From positions 2,149,001 through 2,213,000 of the forward strand of contig NZ_CP052859.1 in the NCBI RefSeq assembly GCF_012935695.1: a DNA stretch of 64,000 nucleotides. The letters are read 5' to 3'. Below the pieces are notes generated by a model. That model saw nothing but the letters and a program-made list of their open reading frames with translations, was not told the origin of the DNA and searched no databases. Origin of the DNA: Pseudomonas sp. ADAK18. Lineage in GTDB: Bacteria > Pseudomonadota > Gammaproteobacteria > Pseudomonadales > Pseudomonadaceae. A program made the position numbers and the translations under genes. Positions 1 through 8,849 of this stretch are shown here, one piece after another (position 1 is the stretch's first letter; every line of letters begins with the position of its first letter).

Positions 1-747
1 GGTGAGCATTTCGATATAGCGATATGACGACCGACCATAGGACTGCGCCAGAAACATCACTTCCCAGACACCCATGACTGAAATCAATGACGAGTCCTTG
101 AGCATTGAAATGAATTGACTGGTTGTCGGTGGAATGATCGTGCGCATCGCTTGCGGCAGAACGATGTGTAGAAACGTCGCCGTCGGCCCAAGACCCAGCG
201 CCATCGCCGCTTCGCGTTGGCCGGGCGCTACGGCCATGATGCCGGCGCGAAAGATCTCGCTCAGGTAAGCCCCATAGTTCAGCGAGAGGGCAATGATGCC
301 CGCGCTGATTGCACCGGGAACCACACCCAGTTGCGGCAGCCCCAGATAAATCAGCAGTATCTGAATCAGCAGCGGCGTACCGCGAAAAAAAGAGGCATAG
401 AAACTGGCAATACCGAACGCCACCGCACTCGATGACAAGCGTGCCAGTGCCGTCACGAAGCCAAGAAGCAGCGACAGCCAGATCGAGCAAAAGCACAGAA
501 ACAGCGTCAGTGCGGCGCCCTGCAGAAAACCATTGGGCCCCAGATGCAGGCCAACCAGGTTCGGCCATTTCTCCAGAATGATCGAGAACTTCAGATCGAA
601 GCTCATGAAAAACAGGGCACACACTCCAAGCAGTGCCGCCCACGTCAGATACAGGCGCGTGCGAAAGCCAAAAAACTGGATCAAACGGCGTGGCTCGGTT
701 TTGGATAGAACATTCGTCTTGGCTGGGTGTGGATTAAGGGCAGTCAT
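1..747 (-). CDS. Amino-acid ABC transporter permease (partial, 3' end outside window)
   Basis: Inner-membrane permease of a polar amino-acid uptake transporter of the His/Glu/Gln type. On the minus strand the reading frame is open from ATG at 747 to the window edge, giving 249 residues with several hydrophobic segments. The conserved EAA loop of these permeases is visible near the cut end (GQREAAMALGLGP). Its start overlaps the stop of the substrate-binding protein gene by 4 bases (ATGA), so the two are translationally coupled. The family is normally about 220-300 residues, so little is missing. An ATPase gene probably follows outside the window. Confidence 0.9.
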   Translation of the reverse strand, partial: MTALNPHPAKTNVLSKTEPRRLIQFFGFRTRLYLTWAALLGVCALFFMSFDLKFSIILEKWPNLVGLHLGPNGFLQGAALTLFLCFCSIWLSLLLGFVTALARLSSSAVAFGIASFYASFFRGTPLLIQILLIYLGLPQLGVVPGAISAGIIALSLNYGAYLSEIFRAGIMAVAPGQREAAMALGLGPTATFLHIVLPQAMRTIIPPTTSQFISMLKDSSLISVMGVWEVMFLAQSYGRSSYRYIEMLT

Positions 748-1565
748 TGGCTGATATCGGCGCCGATCCACTTTTGGGAAATTTTGCTGAGCGTCCCGTC
801 GGCCTTAAGCTGAGTCACCACCTGCGTGACTTTGGTATTCCATTCGGCATCGCCTTTTTCGATGGCCACGACGTTGGGCTCTGCATACAGCGTGTCGCCG
901 GCAATTTTGAAGCGAGGGTCCTGGGCAATACGTTCGCGGGCAGTGATGAGGTTGGTGACCATGGCATCCAGACGAACACCTGTGCCGAGCGCCAGGTCCT
1001 GGAACGCCACGGTTTCATTGTCGTAGGGTGCTACCTGGACCTGGTCGAACGGGTAGATCAAAGGCTTGTCCTCGGCCCCCTCAATCACCAGATCCTTGTT
1101 CAAATACGCTTCGTAGGTGGAGGCGCTGATTACGCCGACTTTTTTACCCGAGAGATCCTTCGCCGAGGCGATGCCATTGTCCTTGGCGTTCACTACGATG
1201 ACTGCCGGAGATTGGTAATACTCGACCGGGAAATCGAACACTTCAGCGCGGGCTTTGCTTGGGGTCATTGAGCAAACGCAGATGTCATAACGTCCACTCC
1301 AGCGGCCAGCCGCGATCACATCCCAGGACGGGGTCTCCAACTTGAGTTTTACCCCAAGCCGTTGCGCGACAGCCTTGGCAACATCTACGTCAAACCCATC
1401 CAACTGATTCTGCTCGTTGAGGAAGGAGAACGGTGGATAGTTTTCCATCAAGACACCGGTGAGCTCGCCTTTTTTCGTCACACGATCAAGCGTGGAACCG
1501 GCGAGCGCTACGGAGCAGGTAGCAAGCAAGGCAAGGCCAAGCGGCAGAAGGGCAGTTGTTTTCAA
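744..1565 (-). CDS. Periplasmic amino-acid-binding protein of ABC transporter (SBP_bac_3 family)
   Basis: A 273-residue solute-binding protein. It has an N-terminal signal peptide (LLPLGLALLATCSVALA), then the family-3 fold: the ligand-site segment YPPFSF followed by GFDVDVAKAVAQRLG, and the typical C-terminal KADGTLSKISQKW. It should deliver a polar amino acid to the permease encoded by the overlapping downstream gene. The exact ligand cannot be read from the sequence. The only suitable start in frame is TTG at 1565, because a stop lies four codons upstream. The upstream AT-rich stretch around 1580-1640 is the likely promoter. Confidence 0.88.
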   Translation of the reverse strand: MKTTALLPLGLALLATCSVALAGSTLDRVTKKGELTGVLMENYPPFSFLNEQNQLDGFDVDVAKAVAQRLGVKLKLETPSWDVIAAGRWSGRYDICVCSMTPSKARAEVFDFPVEYYQSPAVIVVNAKDNGIASAKDLSGKKVGVISASTYEAYLNKDLVIEGAEDKPLIYPFDQVQVAPYDNETVAFQDLALGTGVRLDAMVTNLITARERIAQDPRFKIAGDTLYAEPNVVAIEKGDAEWNTKVTQVVTQLKADGTLSKISQKWIGADISQ

Positions 1566-1697
1566 GGCGAGTACTCAGACGGTGATATAAAAAACACCGT
1601 TAGATTTAAACGCACTATAAAACCTATGTGTAATTGTTTAATGGAATAAGAAACTTGTATCGGGCTATAACGAGTGGCTGATCTTGAAGGGCGTTTT

Positions 1698-1873
1698 GTA
1701 GCCGCTGCCGAGGTACGAGGCTGCGATGGGCAAGACGGTATCTACAGGGGCTGTGTCCATCACCTGTAGCCGCTGGCGCAGCCTGCGATCGGCTGCGTAG
1801 CAGTTGCCAGGTCTTGAAACTGCTGAAGGTCCTTCGGCCCTTATCGCAGCCTCGTGCCTCGGCAGCGGCTACA
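1698..1873. repeat. REP-like inverted repeat cluster between genes
   Basis: The gap 1566-1926 holds no gene. It contains two arms in inverted orientation: gtagccgctgccgaggtacg from 1698 and cgtgcctcggcagcggctac ending at 1872. A third related copy lies between them (1765-1797, tgtagccgctggcgcagcct). The arms also carry CTGCGAT/ATCGCAG. This is the architecture of Pseudomonas REP doublets, which are mobilised non-autonomously by RAYT transposases. No RAYT gene is in the window. The segment also contains CAAGACGGTATCTAC (1731-1745), which recurs at 30523. Confidence 0.75.
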
Positions 1874-1926
1874 GCGGGCCAAATCTACAGGACAACCGAA
1901 CGTCCAGAAGCATTCTGGCCGCTGGG

Positions 1927-2649
1927 TTACAGCGGTGTCAGCACATTCATCACGGTGTCTAGGGCCACGCGGGTATCGTCCAGTTGCACCAGCGAGGCAT
2001 GACGGGCACCGAGGGCATCACGATTCTTGATCGCCGTCAGTATCGCTTTGTGCCGGGGCAGGCTGAGTCCCTGGATGTCAGGACGACGGTTGGTGATGTT
2101 GATGGACTCTCGAAGTGGCAGCGACAGCATGTTGCACATGTAGGCGAGCAAGTCGTTGCGAGTTGCATCGGCAATCGCCCGGTGGAAGTCCAGGTCGGCT
2201 TGCAGCAGGGCGTCGTGGGTCTGGGCGGTTTCCATGCCCAGGTAGGCCTTTTCGATGACGGCGATGTCGGTGTCGGTGGCGGTGGACGCGGCCATGGCGG
2301 CGATTTCCGGCTCCAGGATTCGGCGTACACCGGCCAGGGTGTTGAAAAATTCGCTGTGGGGCGTCGACTGCATCAGCCAGGACAGCACGTCAGGGTCCAG
2401 CAAGTGCCACTGCGCCCGTGGGCGCACCACCGCGCCCACCTTTGGCTTGGAAATCACCAACCCCTTGGCACTCAGCACCCGAGTTGCCTCACGCAACACC
2501 GACCGGCTGACTTTGTATTCCTCGCACAGGGTAGCCTCCATGGGCAATCGTTCTTCCGGCTTGAAGCGTCCGGAAACGATGTGCATGCCCAAGTCTTGAA
2601 CGATTTGGGCGTGCATGCTCTTGCGCGGCTTGGTCGGCTGCTGATCCAT
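1927..2649 (-). CDS. GntR-family (FadR/FCD subfamily) transcriptional regulator
   Basis: A 240-residue regulator. The N-terminal winged helix-turn-helix covers roughly residues 10-75 and has the GntR signature around YKVSRSVLREATRVLSAKGLV. The C-terminal FCD domain follows from about residue 100. Its metal-binding pattern is visible: DLDFHRAIADATRND, then a histidine in LPRHKAIL and another in GARHASL. It is encoded just downstream of the L-arabonate dehydratase gene on the same strand, 56 bases away. The likely role is repression of the arabinose genes, relieved by a sugar-acid intermediate. The 19-bp palindromes at 4528 and 14586 are the best operator candidates. Function is inferred from context. 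Confidence 0.88.
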   Translation of the reverse strand: MDQQPTKPRKSMHAQIVQDLGMHIVSGRFKPEERLPMEATLCEEYKVSRSVLREATRVLSAKGLVISKPKVGAVVRPRAQWHLLDPDVLSWLMQSTPHSEFFNTLAGVRRILEPEIAAMAASTATDTDIAVIEKAYLGMETAQTHDALLQADLDFHRAIADATRNDLLAYMCNMLSLPLRESINITNRRPDIQGLSLPRHKAILTAIKNRDALGARHASLVQLDDTRVALDTVMNVLTPL

Positions 2650-2705
2650 AACAGGGAAGCTACTCTGGCGAAATACGCGGCATCATAGCACCGCTCCTAT
2701 CCCAA

Positions 2706-4442
2706 TTAGTGGGAATGACGCGGCACCTCGGCGCCACGGCAGCCCACCAGGAAGTCGAAGTCGCAGCCTTGGTCCGCCTGCAATACGTGGTCGATATACA
2801 ACTGCCGATAGCCCCCAACAATCAGTTGCTGTGGCGGTGCAAGGTCCGCCATGCGTGCCGCCAGTTCGGCGTCCGGAATGTCCAGGTGCAACCGCCCGTT
2901 GGCGCAATCGAGTTCGATCCAGTCGCCTTCCTTAACCGTGGCCAACGGTCCGCCGGCCGCCGCTTCCGGTGCCACGTGCAGCACCACGGTGCCGTATGCC
3001 GTACCGCTCATGCGCGCATCGGAAATACGCACCATATCGGTCACCCCCAAGGCCAGCAGTTTGGCCGGCAAGCCCATGTTGCCCACCTCTGCCATGCCGG
3101 GATAACCCTTGGGCCCACAGTTTTTCATCACCAGAATCGAGTTGGCATCAACGTCCAGTTCCGGGTCGTTGATCCGTGCCTTGTACATGTCGAAGTTTTC
3201 GAACACCACCGCGCGCCCGCGATGCTGCATCAGTTCGGCGCTGGCGGCCGAAGGCTTGAGCACTGCACCCAGTGGGGCGAGGTTGCCACGCAGCACACAG
3301 ATACCGCCGTCGGCGCGGATCGGGTTGTCGAGGGTTCGGATGACCTCGTCCTTGCCGTAGATCGGCGCGTCCTTGGTATTTTCGCCGATGGACTTGCCAT
3401 TGACGGTCAAGGCGTTGGGGTGCGGGAGCAGGTTGGCTTCACCAAGGCGGCGCAGCACCGCCGGCAGGCCGCCGGCATAATAGAACTCTTCCATCAGAAA
3501 GCGCCCGGACGGTTGCAGGTCGACGATGGTCGGCATGCCGCGTCCCATGCGGGTCCAGTCATCCAGATCCAGCTCGACGCCGATACGCCCGGCGATGGCT
3601 TTCAAGTGAATCACCGCGTTGGTCGAGCCGCCGATGGCCGCGTTGACGCGGATGGCGTTTTCGAAGGCTTCCTTGGTGAGGATCTTCGACAGTTTCAAGT
3701 CTTCGCGGACCATCTCCACTGCGCGCATACCAGACATGTGCGCGAGTACGTAACGTCGCGCATCCACCGCCGGAATCGCCGCGTTGTGGGGCAGGGAGGT
3801 GCCCAGTGCTTCGGCCATGCACGCCATTGTCGAGGCGGTGCCCATGGTGTTGCAGGTACCCGCCGAGCGCGACATGCCGCCTTCGGCCGCGAGGAAATCG
3901 TCGAGGGTGATGGTGCCGGCCTTGACCTGTTCGCTGAGCTGCCACACCACGGTACCCGAGCCGATGTCCTGGCCCTTGTGCTTGCCATTGAGCATCGGCC
4001 CGCCGGTGACGACGATCGCCGGCACGTCGCAACTGGCGGCGCCCATCAGCAGCGCCGGAGTGGTTTTGTCGCAGCCGGTCAGCAGCACCACGCCGTCGAT
4101 GGGGTTGCCGCGAATGGCTTCCTCCACGTCCATGCTGGCCAGGTTACGGGTGAGCATGGCGGTGGGGCGCAGGTTCGATTCACCGTTGGAGAACACCGGG
4201 AACTCCACGGGGAAGCCTCCCGCTTCAATCACCCCGCGTTTGACATGTTCGGCAATCTGGCGGAAGTGCGCGTTGCAGGGCGTCAGTTCCGACCAGGTGT
4301 TGCAGATCCCGATGATCGGTTTGCCATGGAACTGATGATCGGCAATCCCCTGGTTTTTCATCCAGCTGCGGTACATGAAGCCGTTTTTGTCGGCAGTACC
4401 AAACCAGCTGGCGGAGCGCAGGACGGGCTTTTTCTCGGACAT
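2706..4442 (-). CDS. L-arabonate dehydratase (IlvD/EDD family)
   Basis: A 578-residue Fe-S dehydratase that removes water from a sugar acid. The cysteines expected to hold the cluster are in GICNTWSELTPCN, LTGCDKTTPALLMGA and SAGTCNTMGTASTM. Length and motifs fit pentonate dehydratases of the IlvD/EDD family better than biosynthetic dihydroxy-acid dehydratase. It is transcribed away from the permease gene at 4635 across a control region with a palindromic operator. In the oxidative arabinose route it converts L-arabonate to L-2-keto-3-deoxyarabonate. L-arabonate is assigned because the adjacent ABC transporter is clearly AraFGH. D-xylonate or D-fuconate activity is possible. Confidence 0.85.
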   Translation of the reverse strand: MSEKKPVLRSASWFGTADKNGFMYRSWMKNQGIADHQFHGKPIIGICNTWSELTPCNAHFRQIAEHVKRGVIEAGGFPVEFPVFSNGESNLRPTAMLTRNLASMDVEEAIRGNPIDGVVLLTGCDKTTPALLMGAASCDVPAIVVTGGPMLNGKHKGQDIGSGTVVWQLSEQVKAGTITLDDFLAAEGGMSRSAGTCNTMGTASTMACMAEALGTSLPHNAAIPAVDARRYVLAHMSGMRAVEMVREDLKLSKILTKEAFENAIRVNAAIGGSTNAVIHLKAIAGRIGVELDLDDWTRMGRGMPTIVDLQPSGRFLMEEFYYAGGLPAVLRRLGEANLLPHPNALTVNGKSIGENTKDAPIYGKDEVIRTLDNPIRADGGICVLRGNLAPLGAVLKPSAASAELMQHRGRAVVFENFDMYKARINDPELDVDANSILVMKNCGPKGYPGMAEVGNMGLPAKLLALGVTDMVRISDARMSGTAYGTVVLHVAPEAAAGGPLATVKEGDWIELDCANGRLHLDIPDAELAARMADLAPPQQLIVGGYRQLYIDHVLQADQGCDFDFLVGCRGAEVPRHSH

Positions 4443-4527
4443 AGTTTGTTCTCTTATTGTAAGACTATATTGATCTAATTCTGGCTTAACATAGGCGTAA
4501 ATTCGGCGGTTTGGAAGTGTTGTTGAT

Positions 4528-4546
4528 TAAATAGTAATACTATATA
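4528..4546. promoter_or_regulatory. Putative operator of the arabinose regulator (site 1)
   Basis: The sequence TAAATAGTAATACTATATA is a near-perfect palindrome with a 3-base centre (AAT). It lies between the divergent dehydratase gene (start 4442) and permease gene (start 4635). The same palindrome, with the same 3-base centre, recurs at 14586-14604. A weaker partial match with a good right half (ACTATATT) is at 4453-4471, close to the dehydratase start. Assignment to the GntR regulator encoded at 1927-2649 is inference. Confidence 0.65.
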
Positions 4547-4634
4547 GTCCGTTTCAACGAGGCCTGGCCCTGGCGGTTTTCCGCGAGAGGCGACCCGCAA
4601 AGCTCTATAAAAATAACAATCGGAGACTGATCAC

Positions 4635-5957
4635 ATGAGCCAGGAACAGCGGCTGATACGTCGCATCACGCTGAAACTGATTCCCTTCCTGATCTTGCTG
4701 TACCTGATTGCCTACGTGGATCGCTCGGCCGTGGGCTTCGCCAAATTGCACATGGGTGCGGATGTCGGCATCGGCGATGCGGCGTATGGCTTGGGGGCAG
4801 GGCTGTTCTTTATTGGCTACTTTCTCCTGGAAATCCCCAGCAACCTGATGCTCGACCGCTTCGGCGCACGGCGTTGGTTTGCACGCATCATGGTTACCTG
4901 GGGCGCCATCACCATTGGCATGGCGTTCGTTCAGGGCCCCCACAGTTTCTATGTGATGCGCTTTCTGCTGGGCGCAGCCGAAGCCGGGTTTTTCCCGGGC
5001 GTCCTCTACTACATCACTCAATGGTTCCCGGTGCGCCACCGCGGCAAAATCCTCGGGTTATTCATCCTCTCGCAACCCATCGCGATGATGATCACCGGCC
5101 CTGTGGCGGGCGGCTTGCTCGGCATGGACGGGGTCCTCGGCCTGCATGGCTGGCAGTGGTTGTTCATCGTCATCGGTACGCCGGCGATTCTTCTGACCTG
5201 GCCGGTACTGCGTTACCTGCCGGATGGGCCACACCAGGTCAAATGGATGGATCAGGCCGAGAAGGACTGGTTGACCGGCGAGCTGAACAAGGACCTGCAA
5301 GCCTACGGCCAGACCCGTCACGGTAATCCGCTGCATGCCCTGAAGGACAAACGCGTGTTGCTGCTGGCGCTGTTCTACCTGCCGGTGACCTTGAGCATTT
5401 ATGGTCTGGGCCTGTGGCTGCCGACCTTGATCAAGCAGTTCGGCGGCAGCGACCTGACCACCGGGTTCGTGTCTTCGGTGCCGTACGTTTTCGGGATCAT
5501 TGGTTTGCTGATTATTCCGCACAGTTCCGACCGCTTGAATGATCGCTACGGCCACCTGGCGGTGCTGTACGTGTTGGGTGCAATCGGTCTGTTTTTCAGC
5601 GCTTGGCTGACGGCTCCGGTGCTGCAGCTGGCGGCGCTGTGCCTGGTAGCATTCGCGCTGTTCTCTTGCACGGCGGTGTTCTGGACCTTGCCGGGGCGTT
5701 TTTTTGCCGGCGCCAGCGCGGCGGCAGGTATTGCCTTGATCAATTCGGTGGGCAACCTCGGCGGCTACATCGGCCCGTTCGTGATCGGCGCACTCAAGGA
5801 GTACACCGGCAACTTGGCGTCGGGCTTGTACTTCCTAGCGTGCGTGATGGTGTTCGGGTTGTTGTTGACCGGGATGGTCTATCGACTGCTGGAGCGCAAG
5901 CACGTGCTGCCGGCCGACCAGTTCGCCGCCAGCGCTCGTGGCGCTTCGCGTACTTAA
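4635..5957 (+). CDS. MFS transporter, anion:cation symporter (ACS) type
   Basis: A 440-residue major facilitator with about 12 hydrophobic segments. The N-terminal YLIAYVDRSAVGFAK is the family hallmark (usually YxDRxN). The loop-2 motif is DRFGARRW, and RFLLGAAEAGFFPG is typical of the phthalate/hexuronate/aldonate permease subfamily. Given its divergent pairing with the L-arabonate dehydratase gene, it probably takes up L-arabonate or a related sugar acid formed in the periplasm or supplied externally. A REP-like repeat separates it from the next gene, so it may form its own transcript. Confidence 0.85.
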   Translation: MSQEQRLIRRITLKLIPFLILLYLIAYVDRSAVGFAKLHMGADVGIGDAAYGLGAGLFFIGYFLLEIPSNLMLDRFGARRWFARIMVTWGAITIGMAFVQGPHSFYVMRFLLGAAEAGFFPGVLYYITQWFPVRHRGKILGLFILSQPIAMMITGPVAGGLLGMDGVLGLHGWQWLFIVIGTPAILLTWPVLRYLPDGPHQVKWMDQAEKDWLTGELNKDLQAYGQTRHGNPLHALKDKRVLLLALFYLPVTLSIYGLGLWLPTLIKQFGGSDLTTGFVSSVPYVFGIIGLLIIPHSSDRLNDRYGHLAVLYVLGAIGLFFSAWLTAPVLQLAALCLVAFALFSCTAVFWTLPGRFFAGASAAAGIALINSVGNLGGYIGPFVIGALKEYTGNLASGLYFLACVMVFGLLLTGMVYRLLERKHVLPADQFAASARGASRT

Positions 5958-6015
5958 TTACATGCCTTTCAAGGCCTTACAAAAACAGCCGTATTTGGAG
6001 AGCGAACACTGACTT

Positions 6016-6146
6016 TGTGGCGAGGGGGCTTGCCCCCGTTGGGCTGCGCAGCGGCCCTAAAACCTGCCATCTCGGTCTATCTGAAAAACTCAGCGATCCT
6101 GGTGGGGCCGCTTCGCGGCCCAACGGGGGCAAGCCCCCTCGCCACA
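6016..6146. repeat. REP-like inverted repeat (REPIN-like doublet)
   Basis: Two long arms in inverted orientation fill most of the 271-base gap between the permease gene and the next gene. The left arm (6016-6056) begins tgtggcgagggggcttgccc and the right arm (6105-6146) ends gggcaagccccctcgccaca. Each arm contains its own short hairpin and a GGCCGC-type tip. This is the common fluorescent-Pseudomonas REP. Sitting inside a transcription unit, it could stabilise the upstream mRNA or reduce read-through. Confidence 0.85.
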
Positions 6147-6228
6147 GGGGTTGTGTTCGCCTTTCAGTGACCAGCCAAAAAATACCTTGAAAGGGCGTGG
6201 TACTTAATGGGCAATCAGGAGAACACTC

Positions 6229-7221
6229 ATGGGTTTAGTGCAGTTTGAATTGAGTAACGGCGAACGCCGAGTAGGCGTGGTCGAGGGCGGGCAGGTTCGC
6301 GAGGTGCAATCCGCACGCACGGTACGCGACCTGGCACTTGCCGCCATCGAGGCAGGGCTGACCTTGCGCCAGCAAATAGAACGTCTGGGCCTGGCGGCCA
6401 GCCACGACTACGCCGAACTGCTGGCCAAGCAAAGAATTTTGCCCCCGCTGGATCACCCGGACCCGGCGCATATGTTGGTCAGCGGTACCGGCCTGACCCA
6501 TCTGGGCAGTGCATCGGCGCGGGACAAGATGCACCAGCAGGCGGGTGATGAGAGCACGATGACCGACACCATACGCATCTTCAAATGGGGGGTGGAGGGC
6601 GGTAAACCCGCCGCTGGCCAGGCCGGCGTGCAACCGGAGTGGTTCTACAAAGGCGACGGCAGCATCGTCGTGCGCCCGGGCCGTCCGTTCCCGGTGCCGG
6701 CGTTTGCCGAAGACGCCGGCGAAGAGCCGGAAATCGCCGGGCTGTATGTCATTGGCCACGACGCCAAGCCCTATCGACTGGGTTACGCGGTGGGCAATGA
6801 GTTTTCCGACCACGTGATGGAACGCAAGAATTACCTGTACCTGGCCCATTCCAAACTGCGCAGTTGCAGCTACGGTCCCGAGTTGCGGGTGGGTGAGTTG
6901 CCCAAGCATCTGGCGGGCACCAGCCGTATTGTGCGCAACGGCGAGGTGCTGTGGCAGAACGAATTCCTCAGTGGTGAAGCCAACATGTGCCACAGCCTGG
7001 AAAACCTTGAATACCACCATTTCAAATACAGCCAGTTCCTGCGGCCAGGGGATGTACATATCCATTTCTTCGGCACAGCCACCTTGTCGTTTGCCGACGG
7101 CATTCGTACCCAGCCAGGTGATGTGTTCGAAATCAGCCAGGCTGAATTCGGCGCGCCCTTGATCAATGGCATTGCCAGGGTCGATGGGGTTGTGGCGCCC
7201 GGTGACGTAGGCACCCTTTAA
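6229..7221 (+). CDS. FAH-fold L-2-keto-3-deoxyarabonate dehydratase (AraD1-like)
   Basis: A 330-residue fumarylacetoacetate-hydrolase-superfamily protein with the GTGLTHLGSASARDKMH segment of AraD1/XylX-like proteins. Members act on 2-keto-3-deoxypentonates and remove water to give 2-oxoglutarate semialdehyde. It replaces the DapA-fold enzyme used for this step in other bacteria, and no DapA-like gene is present here. It starts with ATG 6229 after AGGAGAAC, and the aldehyde dehydrogenase gene begins 11 bases after its stop. That order (dehydratase then semialdehyde dehydrogenase) fits the pathway. The enzyme assignment is from family and context. Confidence 0.82.
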   Translation: MGLVQFELSNGERRVGVVEGGQVREVQSARTVRDLALAAIEAGLTLRQQIERLGLAASHDYAELLAKQRILPPLDHPDPAHMLVSGTGLTHLGSASARDKMHQQAGDESTMTDTIRIFKWGVEGGKPAAGQAGVQPEWFYKGDGSIVVRPGRPFPVPAFAEDAGEEPEIAGLYVIGHDAKPYRLGYAVGNEFSDHVMERKNYLYLAHSKLRSCSYGPELRVGELPKHLAGTSRIVRNGEVLWQNEFLSGEANMCHSLENLEYHHFKYSQFLRPGDVHIHFFGTATLSFADGIRTQPGDVFEISQAEFGAPLINGIARVDGVVAPGDVGTL

Positions 7222-7232
7222 AGGAGACAGGC

Positions 7233-8813
7233 ATGACCCAGATTTGCGGCCACAACTACATCGGCGGCCAGCGCAGCGCTACCGGCAGCGTTACGCTTCA
7301 AAGCATCGACGCCACCACCGGCGAGGCCTTGCCCTATGATTTCTACCAGGCAACGGCGCAGGAAGTCGACGCCGCTGCCAACGCCGCCGCGACGGCTTAC
7401 CCGGCCTATCGAACCCTGAGTGCGCAGCATCGTGCGTCGTTTCTGGAGGCGATAGCCGACGAACTGGACGCCCTTGGCGATGAATTCGTCGCTTTGGTCT
7501 GCCGGGAAACGGCGTTGCCCGCCGGGCGTATCCAGGGCGAACGTGGCCGTACCAGCGGCCAGATGAGACTGTTTGCCAAGGTGCTGCGGCGCGGTGATTT
7601 CTACGGTGCGCGTATTGATCAGGCGCTGCCGGACCGCCAGCCCCTCCCACGCCCGGACCTGCGCCAATACCGCATTGGCCTTGGGCCGGTCGCGGTGTTT
7701 GGGGCGAGCAACTTTCCCTTGGCATTTTCCACTGCCGGCGGCGACACCGCTGCAGCGCTGGCGGCCGGTTGCCCCGTGGTGTTCAAGGCCCACAACGGCC
7801 ACATGGCCACCGCCGAGCGGGTTGCCGATGCGATCCTCCGGGCGGTCCACAGTACCGGCATGCCGGACGGCGTGTTCAACATGATCTTCGGTGCCGGAGT
7901 GGGTGAAGCGCTGGTCAAGCACCCGGCGATCCAGGCCGTGGGTTTCACGGGCTCGCTCAAGGGCGGTCGAGCCCTGTGTGATATGGCGGCCGCGCGCCCG
8001 CAACCGATCCCGGTGTTCGCCGAGATGTCCAGCATCAACCCGGTCATCGTCTTGCCCCAGGCCCTGCAAACACGGGCAGACACTGTCGCCCGCGATCTGG
8101 TCGCCTCGGTGGTACAAGGCTGCGGCCAGTTCTGCACGAATCCGGGCCTGGTGATCGGTATTGCCTCGCCGGCGTTCACCGCCTTCACCCAACAGGTCGC
8201 CCAACTGATCGGTAACCAAGCGGCGCAAACCATGCTCAACGCCGGCACGTTGAGCAGCTATGGCAAAGGCTTGCACACGCTGCTCGCCCACCCTGGCATT
8301 GAGCACCTGGCGGGCCAGGCGCAAGCCGGCAATCAGGCACAACCTCAGCTGTTTAAAGCGGATGCCAGCCTGCTGATCAACGGCGATGGGGTGTTGCAGG
8401 AAGAAGTGTTCGGCCCCACCACGGTGTTCGTGGAAGTCGCCGACCAGGCGCAACTGAGCGCCGCGTTGCACGGCCTGCACGGCCAACTCACGGCAACGAT
8501 CATTGGCGAGCCTGCGGACTTTGTGCAGTTCGGCGAGTTGACACCGCTGTTGGAGCAAAAGGTCGGCCGCATCCTGCTCAACGGCTACCCCACCGGCGTC
8601 GAGGTGTGTGACGCCATGGTGCATGGCGGACCTTATCCGGCGACTTCCGATGCCCGTGGTACCTCGGTAGGCACCCTGGCGATTGACCGATTTCTGCGAC
8701 CTGTGTGCTTTCAAAATTACCCTGATAGCCTGCTGCCCGACGCGCTGAAGAATGCTAACCCCTTGCGCATTCAGCGTCTGGTGGATGGGCAGCCGTCCCG
8801 CGAGGCCTTGTAA
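7233..8813 (+). CDS. 2-oxoglutarate semialdehyde dehydrogenase (NADP-dependent ALDH)
   Basis: A 526-residue aldehyde dehydrogenase. It has the substrate/cofactor loop PVAVFGASNFPLAFS, GFTGSLKGGRAL in the cofactor domain, the general-base glutamate in FAEMSSINPV, and the catalytic cysteine in QGCGQFCTNPGL. The length and FAEMSS/GCGQFCT motifs match the ketoglutarate-semialdehyde dehydrogenase subgroup. It oxidises 2-oxoglutarate semialdehyde to 2-oxoglutarate, the last step of the route, feeding the TCA cycle. It is in the middle of the arabinose operon with short intergenic distances (11 and 36 bases). Confidence 0.88.
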   Translation: MTQICGHNYIGGQRSATGSVTLQSIDATTGEALPYDFYQATAQEVDAAANAAATAYPAYRTLSAQHRASFLEAIADELDALGDEFVALVCRETALPAGRIQGERGRTSGQMRLFAKVLRRGDFYGARIDQALPDRQPLPRPDLRQYRIGLGPVAVFGASNFPLAFSTAGGDTAAALAAGCPVVFKAHNGHMATAERVADAILRAVHSTGMPDGVFNMIFGAGVGEALVKHPAIQAVGFTGSLKGGRALCDMAAARPQPIPVFAEMSSINPVIVLPQALQTRADTVARDLVASVVQGCGQFCTNPGLVIGIASPAFTAFTQQVAQLIGNQAAQTMLNAGTLSSYGKGLHTLLAHPGIEHLAGQAQAGNQAQPQLFKADASLLINGDGVLQEEVFGPTTVFVEVADQAQLSAALHGLHGQLTATIIGEPADFVQFGELTPLLEQKVGRILLNGYPTGVEVCDAMVHGGPYPATSDARGTSVGTLAIDRFLRPVCFQNYPDSLLPDALKNANPLRIQRLVDGQPSREAL

Positions 8814-8849
8814 CGCCAGTAAGCAAACAACAAGAAGGCAGGAGGTTTC

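Noticed and set aside
2709..4478. Long open frame on the plus strand covering the L-arabonate dehydratase gene (589 codons)
   Set aside because: It is antisense to a gene with clear catalytic motifs, and its product is His/Arg/Val-rich without domain pattern. High GC content produces such shadow frames.
6016..6146. Rho-independent terminator or sRNA in the arabinose operon gap
   Set aside because: The arms match the common fluorescent-Pseudomonas REP and there is no T-run; a repeat is the simpler explanation.
6229..8813. D-xylose (xylX/xylA-type) or D-galactose De Ley-Doudoroff pathway
   Set aside because: The adjacent periplasmic protein is unmistakably AraF-like, and no 2-keto-3-deoxygalactonate kinase or aldolase is present. 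L-arabinose is the better assignment, though promiscuity remains possible.
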